Positions 43,351 to 53,730 of a DNA stretch of 64,000 nucleotides are shown in pieces. The DNA comes from Micrasema longulum. Lineage: Eukaryota > Arthropoda > Insecta > Trichoptera > Brachycentridae. Position 1 is the stretch's first letter. Each line of letters opens with the position of its first letter. Made by a program: the position numbers and the translations under genes. The DNA lies in assembly GCA_022494885.1 (NCBI GenBank), contig JAGVSM010000464.1, positions 175,524-239,523 on the forward strand, read 5' to 3'. The notes beneath the pieces were generated by a model. The model worked only from the letters and a program-made list of their open reading frames with translations, was not told where the DNA came from and ran no database searches.

Positions 43351-43660
43351 GTAGGAATAATCAGCGCGCGTGCATAAAAAGATGTATTAATGTAGGGAAG
43401 CGAGATCTGTAGGCAAAGATAGAGTGATGTGGCGTGAAACGGCGTGATGGTTTGTTGTTTGTTGTTGTCGAATGACCTGTCATTGGCTGGCTTACGACCA
43501 GCTGTGTAATATTCACCATTCTGCCCATGTTTAAACTTCCACATTTCCTCACTGTTAACTTTTGTGAGGTGAAAGAGCTTAAACCTTTATCACGTGGGTG
43601 AGATTCATCCGGCTGAACCGAGAGGCGGGTAGGAACTAGGTAACGCCGGCCGGACGGGAG
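43351..43660. repeat. RTE-like remnant and R1 copy
   Basis: 43352-43440 continues the RTE-like 3' end (GGAAGCGAGATCTGTAGGCA). R1 follows at 43470-43650 (AATGACCTGTCATTGGCTGG, CACATTTCCTCACTG, GTGGGTGAGATTCATCCGGC). Confidence 0.55.
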
Positions 43661-43689
43661 ATGCTATCTCACATAAACATATTCTGGAT

Positions 43690-45410
43690 AAGAGAGGCAA
43701 CGTAATATTTATTTATCTATTATGGAAATCATAGGATCTTTTTAAACAAACCAAAGGACAAGAAAACAATTTTTAAAAGCAAGACTAATTACAGATTTCA
43801 CATTTATTTATTATGATGACTGAAGGAGAGGAGAAAAAAAATATATAATGAGAATTAAATAATAAGTACATAAAAGGAAGAAAAAATTAGCAATTGTAAC
43901 ATTTTGTCCCATAATTTGTCCAAATTAAACATCTGGTGCCAACTCTATATTAGCAAATGTCAAGCTATGAGGTTCTATGATATAAAAAATCCTAATCTAT
44001 TTTATTATTTGTTAAATCAAATTAAAATTACTGATGTTTCTACTGTGAGTGATCTGGGTGTTTTGTTCGATTTGAAATTATTATTTAAAGAGCGCATTAT
44101 CACAATATCTAACAAAGCTTTAAAATTATTAGGATTTGTACTTCGTACTTTGAACCGGAAAAGATTTTAATAATATAAATACATTAAAGTATCTAGAAAT
44201 GGTCACCGTATCAAATCGTTTTCTCAGAGTCTTTTGAGAGAATTCAGAATAAGTTCCTTAGATATATTAATTTTAAGATGGGTTTTCTTAGTAATCAATT
44301 ACATTATATCAAAATTCTAGACTCTAAAATTAACTAAATTGCAATAACGAAAAACTTCGACTAATCTTACGACTTATATAAAATATTAAAACCAATGTTT
44401 GATATCCCCGATCTACTGAAGTTGGTTTCATTCTATGTACCACCTCGGTTAGGCAGAACATCTACAATATTTATTTATTTATTTATATATCAACGGTTCA
44501 AAGAACCTTTTACAATAAAAAGTTTAACAGAAATAATCACAGCAGTGAACAATTTATTATGCAATATAACTATATAATTCAACTGCATAATTAAAACTAA
44601 ACTTTATTTTAAAAACAACTGCAAAAAAGTAAAAAAGAAACCTAACATATCTAAGATGACAAATAAAAGATAACAATTAAAGAGAGAAAATCTTATGTTC
44701 TAAATATAAATATAAAACAAAGTAAAACTGAGAATAATTTAATATAAACATAAAGTGGCAAGTATTTAGCTAGGTAATGATGAAAAAGAAAAATAATGCT
44801 ACAATAATACTTTATAAATAATACATTTTTTGGATCAATATGAAAGCTTAAATAATCTTAATAACAACTTTATTTTATCAGTTATTTGGAAGAAGTTGGA
44901 ATTTGGCAATAAGTCCACAAATGTATAATTTATATATAAAGAAATAAACAAAAATACTTATCCAAGAAAACAAAGTTAAATTTAATAATAAATTTTCATA
45001 TAAATTCATTCCATTTCTAAAAAATAATGAGTGAGATTAAATTTTAATGCATTAACAGAGTTTGTATTGAAAATATCAAATATTTTTTCGAACTTATTTC
45101 TATGCCTATGTATTCTGAATAAAGGTGAACGCATTTCGAAGTTGGTACGAGAATTGTTACAATAAAATAATTCTCTACTTCTAGTGCACCTACCAGATAT
45201 TTGAATTTGAATTAGTTCAAGTAAAGCCGGGCTGTCAATTATTGATTTCATTGTTTTAAACAAGAATATCAAATCAGCTTTATTATTTTATCGTCAAAAT
45301 TGTCGAACTGTAGCTCAATATAACTCACCTATTGTTAGATTACAGAATACCGGGAATGAATATGCATCATATTTTGATGTATTAAGTTTATCTTTGCTTA
45401 GCTTTTAAAA
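43690..45410 (+). mobile_element. Jockey-like LINE split by an antisense LINE
   Basis: A reversed LINE tail lies at 43700-43850. From 43890 the plus strand reads IWCQLYISKCQAMRFYDIKN, VSDLGVLFDLKLLFKERI, KALKLLGFVLRTL, then IPDLLKLVSFYVPPRLGR to 44460. It resumes near 45272 with LLFYRQNCRTVAQYNSPIV and RLQNTGNEYASYFDVLSL. The interruption is 44464-45272. Confidence 0.7.
44464..45272 (-). mobile_element. Antisense jockey-like LINE 3' end, nested
   Basis: The minus frame 45272-45006 encodes FLFKTMKSIIDSPALLELIQ, FEMRSPLFRIHRHRNKFEKI and NSVNALKFNLTHYFLEME. It is followed by a tail with GGAATTTGGCAATAAGTCC in the opposite sense (44885-44950) and TATTTATTTATTTATT at 44470. Confidence 0.7.
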
Positions 45411-46214
45411 TAAAGTGACCTACATATTCTTATCAAAAAGAGCAAATCAACTTCAGGAGATTGGGTGAGAATAGTTATAATTTGATTGATCAAAGTGTTT
45501 TGTTATTTTATAATTACTTTAAATATGTATATATTTCAAGTAATTTATAATGTGTATAGAACGAGTGTATTAATATATCATGCAAAAATATTGTCAAAAA
45601 TTACACAAAAATTTTCAATTGCTAAAAACATAATTCTCGAAATAAGAACTTAAGTAATAAAATCCAAATGTTTGGCTAACGTAAAGGATAAATACCGCCA
45701 GGCGTTGGGATCAGATTATGTTTATGATAGCTATGTAAGTGTTTAAGTTACCTAATTGGATTTTTCGCCGACAATATTGAAAAATTATATTCAGTTTATG
45801 GGCACGCACTTTTGCCGTATTTTTACCACTAACATCACTGCGCAAGACACACCGGAACTGCACGACATCGGCACGATCGAAGCTCGCCAGAATCCGCGTG
45901 TCCCCAGTCTGCTTCGGTTTAGTTTCATCATTTCATCATTTATTTATTCATATATATGTACATTACAAAATAAAATATCTTAATTCATACATAGTTAGCT
46001 TTTGCTCCCTCTCTCCCTCTCTCTAAATTTTAAAATACCCACATCATGTAAATTTATGTCACGGTTAATTCATTCAGTGTTGTACTTAATTTAATCACAT
46101 TTTTGTATATCTTGTATTCATCAGATTATTTATTAAATGAATGTAAGTAAATCTTTCATTTAATTTCACGTTACCTTGCAACGAAACTGTGGTAAGTCAT
46201 ACCAACCATTTAAT
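45411..46214. other. Spacer with a reversed LINE tail at 45925-46020
   Basis: TTTCATCATTTATTTATTC followed by CTCCCTCTCTCCCTCTCTC resembles the tail near 23160. I see nothing else that can be named. Confidence 0.45.
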
Positions 46215-46700
46215 ATTAACAAATGATTTCACTACAAGTACTTTAACAAGATGGAAGAATAGAAAAAGATGTTGAAAGGAGAGTAAATTTTACTTGTTTA
46301 TGGAAGTGAAACATGGAACTGGCAGAGGAAAAATAAAAGTCAAGTGAACGCGGTCAAAATGCAATCTTTTAGACAAATGTGTGGGAAATCAATGTACGAC
46401 AGGGTTACGAATGATGGAATCAAGCAAGAGTGTAAATCTGAGTCAGGTATAATTAAAAAGATTAAGAAAGGGTCTCTGCGATGGTTCGGTCATGTAGAAC
46501 AAATGTATGATGAAAGAATGGTAAAACAAGCATATATGGTGAAAAATAACGGTAATGTGAGACGAGGAAGACCGAGGAAAATGTGGCATGATCGGATAAA
46601 CTAAAATCTTATGTCTGGTAATGTCAAAAGCAGGCAGAACCGAAGAGCATGAATGACATGATGTATGAATGTGGCAGAAGCGAGAAATGTACGCCAGGAT
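46215..46700 (+). mobile_element. RTE-like LINE C-terminal fragment
   Basis: Plus strand: QVNAVKMQSFRQMCGKSMYD, RVTNDGIKQECKSESGIIKK, KKGSLRWFGHVEQMYDERM and VRRGRPRKMWHDRIN. The open frame is 86 codons with frameshifts around it. Confidence 0.8.
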
Positions 46701-47274
46701 AGACGCGTGAGGCGGTCCATTGAACCAGGGATCTCGGCGTGCTGTTTGACGCTAAGTTATCATTAAATATACTTACAGCTTCTACAGAAAATAGTCCGAT
46801 TAAATTTTACAATGTGCATTAAACTTTATTAAATAAGCATCTAAGGGCGTGAGTCACACTTTGTTTTGGAATAAATGGGTATCCTTGTTTTCGTGAGCCA
46901 TTCTTTTTGTTAATATTAGCCAGGCGCTCAACAGAATCAGTTTGGCGGAAAGTAAACTTTTTGCATTTCGGTAGTTTGAAAACGTGTTCGAATTTATAAT
47001 GTGATTAAAGATCTTTACTAACAAAATAATATTTTATCAATATAGATAATTAACAAAATATTCAAACAGTGATAAACTTCAAACCTTGGTTGAGGGCCAA
47101 AAGAAGTACAGAGTTTTTTTTTTTTGTAAGTTATATATGAATGTTTGTAATTTGTAAATTAGGATATTATACTTACCTTTATTTATCCTAATAAAATATG
47201 TGTCATACTAAACCCGCATTCCAGTAACTCGTCCTATACTTTGCAAAGTAATGTAAGTATTGTAGTCATGTTTT
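46701..47274. other. Spacer
   Basis: A small RT scrap (DLGVLFDAKLSLN) lies at 46728-46770 and a possible LINE tail at 47110-47195. The rest is anonymous. Confidence 0.45.
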
Positions 47275-47452
47275 ATTCCGGATAAGTACCTACTGTAAAG
47301 TTTATTTATGTCTATGACCGTCTGTGTCGTCGCAATATCATCTGTGATATTGTCTATGTGCCTCCTCGAAATGGCCGCGTCGCGTGTGTCATACATCGGA
47401 TCAACCATTACGTGCTGTAATCCGCGTTCCTGAGGTTTTGTCTGTGTAAAAC
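47275..47452 (+). promoter_or_regulatory. Gene G, conserved promoter-proximal block and probable non-coding exon 1
   Basis: CCGGATAAGTACCTACTGTA, TTATTTATGTCTATGACCG, GATATTGTCTATGTGCCTCC and TCGAAATGGCCGCG, ending at donor AAAAC with GTGAGT at 47453. The ATG at 47371 opens 20 codons (MAASRVSYIGS...) and then stops before the donor. Confidence 0.7.
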
Positions 47453-47663
47453 GTGAGTTTATTAGTTAATTTGGAAGTTCCTAAAGATATGCAACATACA
47501 TACAATTCGTAAAGAAGCATTGGTGCCACTCTTCAAACATAACCTCAATTATGTTTGCAGTTCAATGAAATACGTGTACATTTGAAAAGTAATTTTGTCA
47601 TAAGTAAGACTAATGTTTTTTTAGGAAAGGGCTTTTCTTTTACGTTTGGTAAATGCTGACTAT

Positions 47664-47703
47664 GTCGGATGACAAAAGCCTTATTATGTTAAGGCTTTTG
47701 TCA
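47664..47703. repeat. Perfect 16-bp hairpin
   Basis: GATGACAAAAGCCTTA and TAAGGCTTTTGTCATC pair around a short TTATGT-type loop. Related introns have only a degenerate version of one arm, so the hairpin is a local novelty. Confidence 0.6.
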
Positions 47704-48217
47704 TCTATGGGCAACCATAACCGTTTATTGGCCTTCTTTTATTCACGAATAAAGCTATTGATCAAACAATGTTACAGCTATAGAATTAAAATCGTCCAGA
47801 AACTGCGTACGCGCATCCAACTGAAGCAGACTTTACCACTTATAAATGAGTAGTTTTACGTTTTGGGCATTAGTTACTCTGTAGGCGTCACTTAGTACGC
47901 AACTGCCGATTTAATTTAAATTACGCCGTGTTGTGTCGTTTTTATGTGTCAAAATACTGCTGGGATTAAATGGGAATAGGGTGGATTATATTTCGTGTGT
48001 AAGTGGTGAATTCCCAAATAATATTATTTTAGAATTCAATTATTTTACCGTCTGTCAGATTGCGAAATAAAACAAGATTGATATTTTGTTAGTATTGCCA
48101 GGTAGATTAATTTTTTTACCCGGCTTTAGAAAGCCGGGTAAAAAATAAGCCTTAGAATAATAAGCCTTAGAATAATATTAAACTGTATTAATTTTACTGA
48201 ACTACTAAATGATTTTT

Positions 48218-48358
48218 TAAGTTTGCCTAGTAATGGTCGGCGCAATTGCCTACCATGCAAGAGGTCTCGGGTTCGATTCCCGACATGGTCGAGATGAAAT
48301 ATTGATTTAAAGTGGTGTTTTTACACTAGAATATTTCATAGTTCCTGGACTGGTACCA
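48218..48358 (+). mobile_element. tRNA-derived SINE (family S1), 3'-truncated
   Basis: Head and B box (GGTCTCGGGTTCGATTCCC), then TTTTTACACTAGAATATTTC to CCTGGACTGGTAC, where homology stops. Confidence 0.75.
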
Positions 48359-48529
48359 AGGGATTCTGGAGCTTCCCACCCCCTAGAGAGTAACGAATTT
48401 GAAGATTATTATTTTTTAATATGACGACACTACGCTTCACATAATGGCCACACTGATGAGTAAACGTCAAAAAATACGAACACGTGAAATCAAACATGAT
48501 AATTTTCATTAAAAACATTACTGCGACCT

Positions 48530-48805
48530 TAACTCTTTCACCGCTAAGCATAGATTACGTTTTTGGACACCTGTACACGGCGCCATATTTTCAAGCGCTA
48601 AAAATCACGGATGAGATTTTTAATCCGTCTAGTTTTGAAACACAAAGGCATTTATCAGTATAATTTATCGTTTACTTATCTTCCCAAATACTTGAACTTC
48701 AATAATCAAATAAGTTTTTATGTGTACACAAAAAATAATCACTCACAATAATCATTCAAATAAAAGTGTTCAAACCGATTTGTGAACAGAGCGCTAGCAT
48801 TATAC
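48530..48805. repeat. Repeat R3, copy 2 (inverted relative to 39330-39626)
   Basis: Starts TTAACTCTTTCACCGCTAAG, with CATAGATTACGTTTTTGGAC, TTTTCAAGCGCTAAAAATC and TTGTGAACAGAGCGCTAGC. All match the other copy in reverse. Confidence 0.6.
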
Positions 48806-49190
48806 TATATTGAACGAAGTAAAAAAATCAAACACGGCGTGACATTATCGGCTGTTTTACCCAAAATATCTCTGATATGGAGTGTCTACTTATTTCTTTA
48901 AGTTGTTCCGTTGTTTGCTTACGGCGTGCAAGTCCTGTTACTTATTAGACAATCAAGTAACTAGCGATGATTTCTCATTAATTAATGTTATTTTGATGTA
49001 TTGTGCCTAGTGCAGAAATACAATATATGTGTATATAAATAATAAGAGAAACCAGACAAAGATAAAGAAGTGATGTCGGACGATTAAAAGTATTGAAATA
49101 TGTTCAGCTAAAAACCGTATTTAATATTATGGATGCCTCGTTTACTTTTCAGGTGATTGATCTTCAGAAGTAAGGTGTTCATATTCGACT

Positions 49191-49779
49191 ATGGAGCAGA
49201 TTGCTGCAGTGAGTGTCAAGGCTGAACCGGAGGCTGGCGGTGTAAAAGGAGATATTCTCCATACTGGGGAAGAGAAGCCATGTCTCTACAGAAGCGAAGA
49301 ACCTAGTGTTGCTACCGTGAAGGTTGAACCGGAGACTGGCGATGTAAAGGAAGAAATTTCCCATACAGAGGAAGGGACACCATGTCACCACAGAAGCGAA
49401 GAACCATGTTTTGCTACTGTGAAGGTTGAACCAGGTGTTCTTACCGTGAAGGCTGAACCAGAGACTGGCGGTGTAAAAGAAGATATTCTCCATTTTAGGG
49501 AAAGGACGCCATATCCTTACAGAAGCGAGACACCGTGTGTCGCTCCGGTAAAGGCTGAACCGTGGACTGGCGATGTTAAAAGTGACATTTTTCTTACTGG
49601 GGAAGGAACGCCATCTTCCTACAAAAGCGAGAAACCAGGGGTTGTTACCGTGAAGGCTGAACCGGGGACCAGTACTGAGCAACAGTATACTATAGGGAAT
49701 AATATGGACATCGTCATTGATTATCCTGATATAAAACAAGAATGTTTGGAATCCTCTCGCAACACTGAAGTTGACTCTA
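49191..49779 (+). CDS. Gene G, exon 2: SUMO-motif repeat domain (largest)
   Basis: ATG at 49191 (MEQIAAVSVKAEPEAGG), 38 bases after TACTTTTCAG. It ends before donor GTGAGT at 49780. It holds six [V]KxEP motifs: VKAEPE, VKVEPE, VKVEPG, VKAEPE, VKAEPW and VKAEPG, then DIVIDYPDIKQECLESSR. The third unit is a nine-residue stub (VKVEPGVLT) directly before the fourth, so an unequal event has removed most of one repeat without breaking frame. Phase 1 joins 50327 for a 780-residue protein. Confidence 0.9.
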
Positions 49780-50326
49780 GTGAGTAATACTGCATTCCAC
49801 TTTACCATTCACGGAGTATCAATTGTAAATACAAGTTTAAAATGTAATATTGTTGTCAGTAATATTGTGTGTGGTTGGGCAGTTCCTATTGTAGTCAGTA
49901 GCCGCTAGGGGCGAGTACTACAAACTTCCTATACCCACAGTGCCGCGTACCGAGTATCATCCGTGCCCGCCACATCTATACATTGCCAACAGTATTAAGT
50001 CCGGTGCTGGCCGAGACCACAGTATTTCATTTTAAAATGCTTAATTTTTAACTAATAAGCGTGATGGGATACCAATAAATCGGCAATGTACTTAAGCAAT
50101 GATACAAATTATATAATCACACAGGCGAACGTACATATTTATTATTGATGAAACAAGCCGTTAGTAGTAAATTAGTAATCATATAATACCAGCGTGGATT
50201 AACTCAATCAATATAATACAGCTTCCCTCTAGGCCTAGTCAGGGTCTTTTACAAGTAGATCCCTGGTGTCCGCTAAACGGTGGTCTAACGCTTCCCATCG
50301 GGTTAATATTATGACTATCTTTCCAG
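49780..50326 (+). other. Gene G, intron 2
   Basis: 547 bases, from GTGAGT to CTATCTTTCCAG, closely similar to intron 2 of F. No insert seen. Confidence 0.75.
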
Positions 50327-52080
50327 GTAATAATTCGACAACACTATTTGTGGAGAACGTGAGTCTACCGTCTCATAGTGCGGAAACACGACAGAAGGGG
50401 AAGACGAAGAAACCTCGTAGTGTGAATCTGTTGCAAAGTACTGACAAGGAACGGTTTACATGCTCGGAATGTAAATATGTAACTCAACATAAAGGTTATT
50501 TAAAACAGCACATGTTAATGCACTCAGGTGAGAAACCGTTCGCATGCTCAGAGTGTAAATATACAACTCAACTCGAATGTAATTTAAAACGGCACGTGTT
50601 GATACATTCTGGTGAAAAACAGTTTGCGTGCCCAGAGTGCAAATATTCCACTCAAAAGAAAGGTAATTTGAAACAGCACATGTTGAAGCATTCAGGCGAG
50701 AAACCGTTCGCATGTCCAGAATGTAAATATACAACTCGACAGAAGAGTAGTTTAAAGCACCACAGGCTAATTCATTCAGACGAGAAACCGTTCGCATGCA
50801 CAGAATGTAATTATGTAACTCGATATAAGTGTAGTTTAAAAGCGCACTTGTTAATACATACCGGTGAAAAATCGTTCGCATGTTCAGAATGTAAATTTAC
50901 AACTAAATTCAACTATAATTTGCAACAGCACATGTTGGTACATTCATCCGAGAAACCGTTCGCATGCTCAGAATGTAAATACTCAACTAAACGTAGAGAT
51001 CAATTGAATCGACACATTTTGATACATACTGGCGAAAAATCGTTCGCATGCTCAGAATGTAAATATACAACTCAATTCAAATACAATTTGAAACAGCACA
51101 TGTTGACACATTTAGGCAATAAACCGTTCGCTTGCTCAGAATGTAATTATGTAACACGTCATAAGAAATATTTGAAAAAGCACTTCTTAATACACACTGG
51201 CGAGAAACCGTTTGAATGCGCAGAATGTCAATTTACATTTCGACGGAAAGATGATTTGAAGCAGCACATATTAACACATTCAGGTGACAAACTGTTCGCA
51301 TGCCCAGAATGTGAATATTCATCTCCACGAAAAAGTTGTTTAAGACAGCACATGTTTATACATACTGTCGATAAACCGTTCGCCTGCTCAGGTTGTAATT
51401 ATGTAACACGCCATAAGAAAAATTTAAAACTGCACTTCTTGATACATACTGGTGAGAAGCCGTTCGCATGCTCAGAATGTAAATATACAACTCAACGAAA
51501 AAATGAATTGAAACACCACATGTTAATACATTCAGGAGAAAAACCATTCGCATGCTCCGAATGTAATTACACAACTCAACGTGAAGGTCATTTAAAAAAG
51601 CACATCTTGATACACACTGACAAGAAACCGTTCGCATGCTCAGAATGTAATTATATAACTCGATATAAGGAGAGTTTAAAACAGCACTCGTGGATACATA
51701 CTGGCGAAAAACCATTCGCATGCTCAAAATGCAATTATATGACTCGACATAAGTATAGTTTAAAACTGCATGAATTGACACACACCGGCGAAACACCGTT
51801 CGTTTGCTCAAAATGTAATTATGCAACTCAACAAAAACAACACCTGAAACAACACATGATGATACATTCTGGCCTGGAACCGTTTGCTTGCACAGAATGC
51901 AAATATACAAATTACAAAAAGAGAAATTTAAAACATCACATGTTGATTCATACTGTTGAAAAATCTCTCGCCTGCTCAGAATGTAATTATATAACACGAG
52001 ATAAGAAATGTTTAAAGCGGCACTGCATAAAGATGCATGAAGGTAAAAACCGTTTGGATGCCCAGAATGCAAGTATGTAA
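50327..52080 (+). CDS. Gene G, exon 3: 19-finger type I C2H2 array
   Basis: Starts at 50327 after TTTCCAG: SNNSTTLFVENVSLPSHSAE, a shortened leader lacking the PLPECEYEA segment of D, basic QKGKTKKPRSV, then 19 C2H2 fingers ending at TAA (52078-52080). Fingers do not follow the order of D, E and F. Helix residues are more varied (QHKGYLKQH, RQKSSLKHH, KFNYNLQQH), so the DNA target probably differs. Linkers are closer to canonical TGEKPF or SGEKPF. Finger 10 (CAECQFTFRRKDDLKQH) has a regular Phe. The last finger has a longer His spacing (HCIKMH). Broken finger sequence continues to about 52250. A clean frame suggests a functional gene. Confidence 0.9.
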
Positions 52081-52260
52081 CGTCACGGAGATTGTATTTA
52101 AAATGCTAATGATGATTATTTGTGTTGAGAAACCGTTCACGCGCTCAAAATGTAATTTTGCAACTTCAGAATAAGGTAAGGTGGTTTAAAATACCATATT
52201 ACATATACATACGTACTTTTGAAATCCTTTTAACCTTTGCATAATGTAAGTATACAACTT
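52081..52260 (+). pseudogene. Decayed fingers after gene G
   Basis: GTGTTGAGAAACCGTTCACG, CGCTCAAAATGTAATTTTGC and CTTTGCATAATGTAAGTATA show finger remnants with stops. Confidence 0.65.
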
Positions 52261-52319
52261 TACAGCTTGTTTAGTGGCTTATAATCATAGAATTATAATA
52301 TATAGGTACTTATGACACC

Positions 52320-53340
52320 GAAGCGCTAAAACAATACTCGCTTACAGATTAAAAACTATTCTCACTAAAATGAAAGACATAATCTCGACAATACAACACA
52401 TACAAATAATACAATCACTAAATCCCAACACAAAGACAACTTAAACAAATACAAACTAATGCCACTTTCGGACAAAGGGATTTTGAGTATTATTCAATTA
52501 AAATCTAAAACCTACTTCCACTGTTTTAAAACAATTGGAAATGAGAAAATGTTCAAAATGACTAGAAAAAAATGGATAGTGGATAGTCAAATAGATTGTC
52601 TCATTCGCCAAAACTAATATTGAATCAACTGCTCCACAAGTGTATGTTAGGTTTTTGTTGTTTCATTGTGCGTTTTATAATATAAACAATATAGATGTAC
52701 ATAAATTAATTATAAACATAAATATATAGTGTTTAAAACTGTCTGAACAATTTGTTAATTAGATAACAGAGATCTGTTTATTAAGTTAGTCTTCTTTGTT
52801 TATTCTCAAACGAAAAAATATTTTTCAAAAAGTATATTGTTAAGTGTCCTCGGCACGGGTAACCCCAGTGAGGTCTCATTATTTGTATTATTAATTATAG
52901 TTTGTAATAGAAAAAATATGAATAAATAAAATAAATTGTACGCTAAAACTCACCTACAGATTAAAAACTATTCTTACTCAAATGAAAGACATAACCTCAA
53001 CAATACAACAATACAAGTCAAATAGATTGTCTCATTTGCCAAAACTAATGCTGAATTAACTGCTCCACAAATGTTTAGTTATACTTTTACTGGGTGATTT
53101 ACAATATAAATAATGTAGGTGTACATAAATTAAATATAAATACGTAGTGTTTAAAACTGTCTGAACATTCTGTTAATTATCTCCTTATATTAAGTTTTCT
53201 TTGTTTATTCTTACATGTAATTTTAAAAAAAAGTATACGTGTGTATACCTCGGCACGGAGAACCCCAGTGAGGTCACATTATTTTTATTATTAATAATTT
53301 TATAATGGAAAAAACTATTTATAAATAAAAAAAAGGATAA
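52320..53340 (+). mobile_element. Two LINE 3' ends in tandem
   Basis: Copy 1 (about 52325-52938) and copy 2 (52940-53335) both begin with CGCTAAAAC.ATACTCGC or CTCACC, TACAGATTAAAAACTATTCT, and end with CCTCGGCACGG.TAACCCCAGT and AATAAA tails. Copy 2 lacks about 200 internal bases. Copy 1 still codes for LMPLSDKGILSIIQLKSKT and KTIGNEKMFKMTRKKWIVD, which I cannot assign to a clade. Confidence 0.65.
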
Positions 53341-53559
53341 GGGTCGCATTAATGGTCCAAATGTAAATTTTATTTAGTTTTATGTGTTCGTCTTCGTTGC
53401 TCACTTAATCACCAGTGTGGCCATAAATGAAAATCCCCAAATTAACCACTCTAGGGGATAGAGAAGATTCAGAATACATTCACAGACATCTATGTTTTCA
53501 GGGTACTCATTACTGAGGTTTTGGATTCAACGTATGTTGCAATATTTGTGAACTTGTGT

Positions 53560-53730
53560 TATTAATTAATAATAATAAAATAGTTGTCAATAGTTTAGTT
53601 ACATTAAGAAGAACCGCAGCGAGTAAAAAAGTAAACAATTCATTCGTTAACCTGTCTGGTTGTTTATCTTTAAATATATAATTCTTCTGCTTAACCGATT
53701 TACGTACGGTTTTCAGTGAAATGTAAATCA
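53560..53730 (+). repeat. Shared 3' flank of the zinc-finger genes, copy 3
   Basis: GTTACATTAAGAAGAACCGC, AAAAGTAAACAATTC and GTTAACCTGTCTGGTTGTTT match 956-1110, 22550-22690 and 61835-61960. The LINE pair at 52320 separates it from gene G. Confidence 0.6.

Larger units (their letters stand above)
47453..49152 (+). other. Gene G, probable intron 1
   Basis: 1700 bases to the acceptor TACTTTTCAG. It contains a hairpin at 47664-47703, an S1 SINE head at 48218-48358 and R3 copy 2 at 48530-48805. Confidence 0.6.

Noticed and set aside
51356..52072. Antisense open frames over finger arrays (also 396-800, 18812-19177, 19232-19600, 50456-50881)
   Set aside because: These YIYILSMRTVS-like repeats are the reverse reading of the conserved finger codons and have no independent support.
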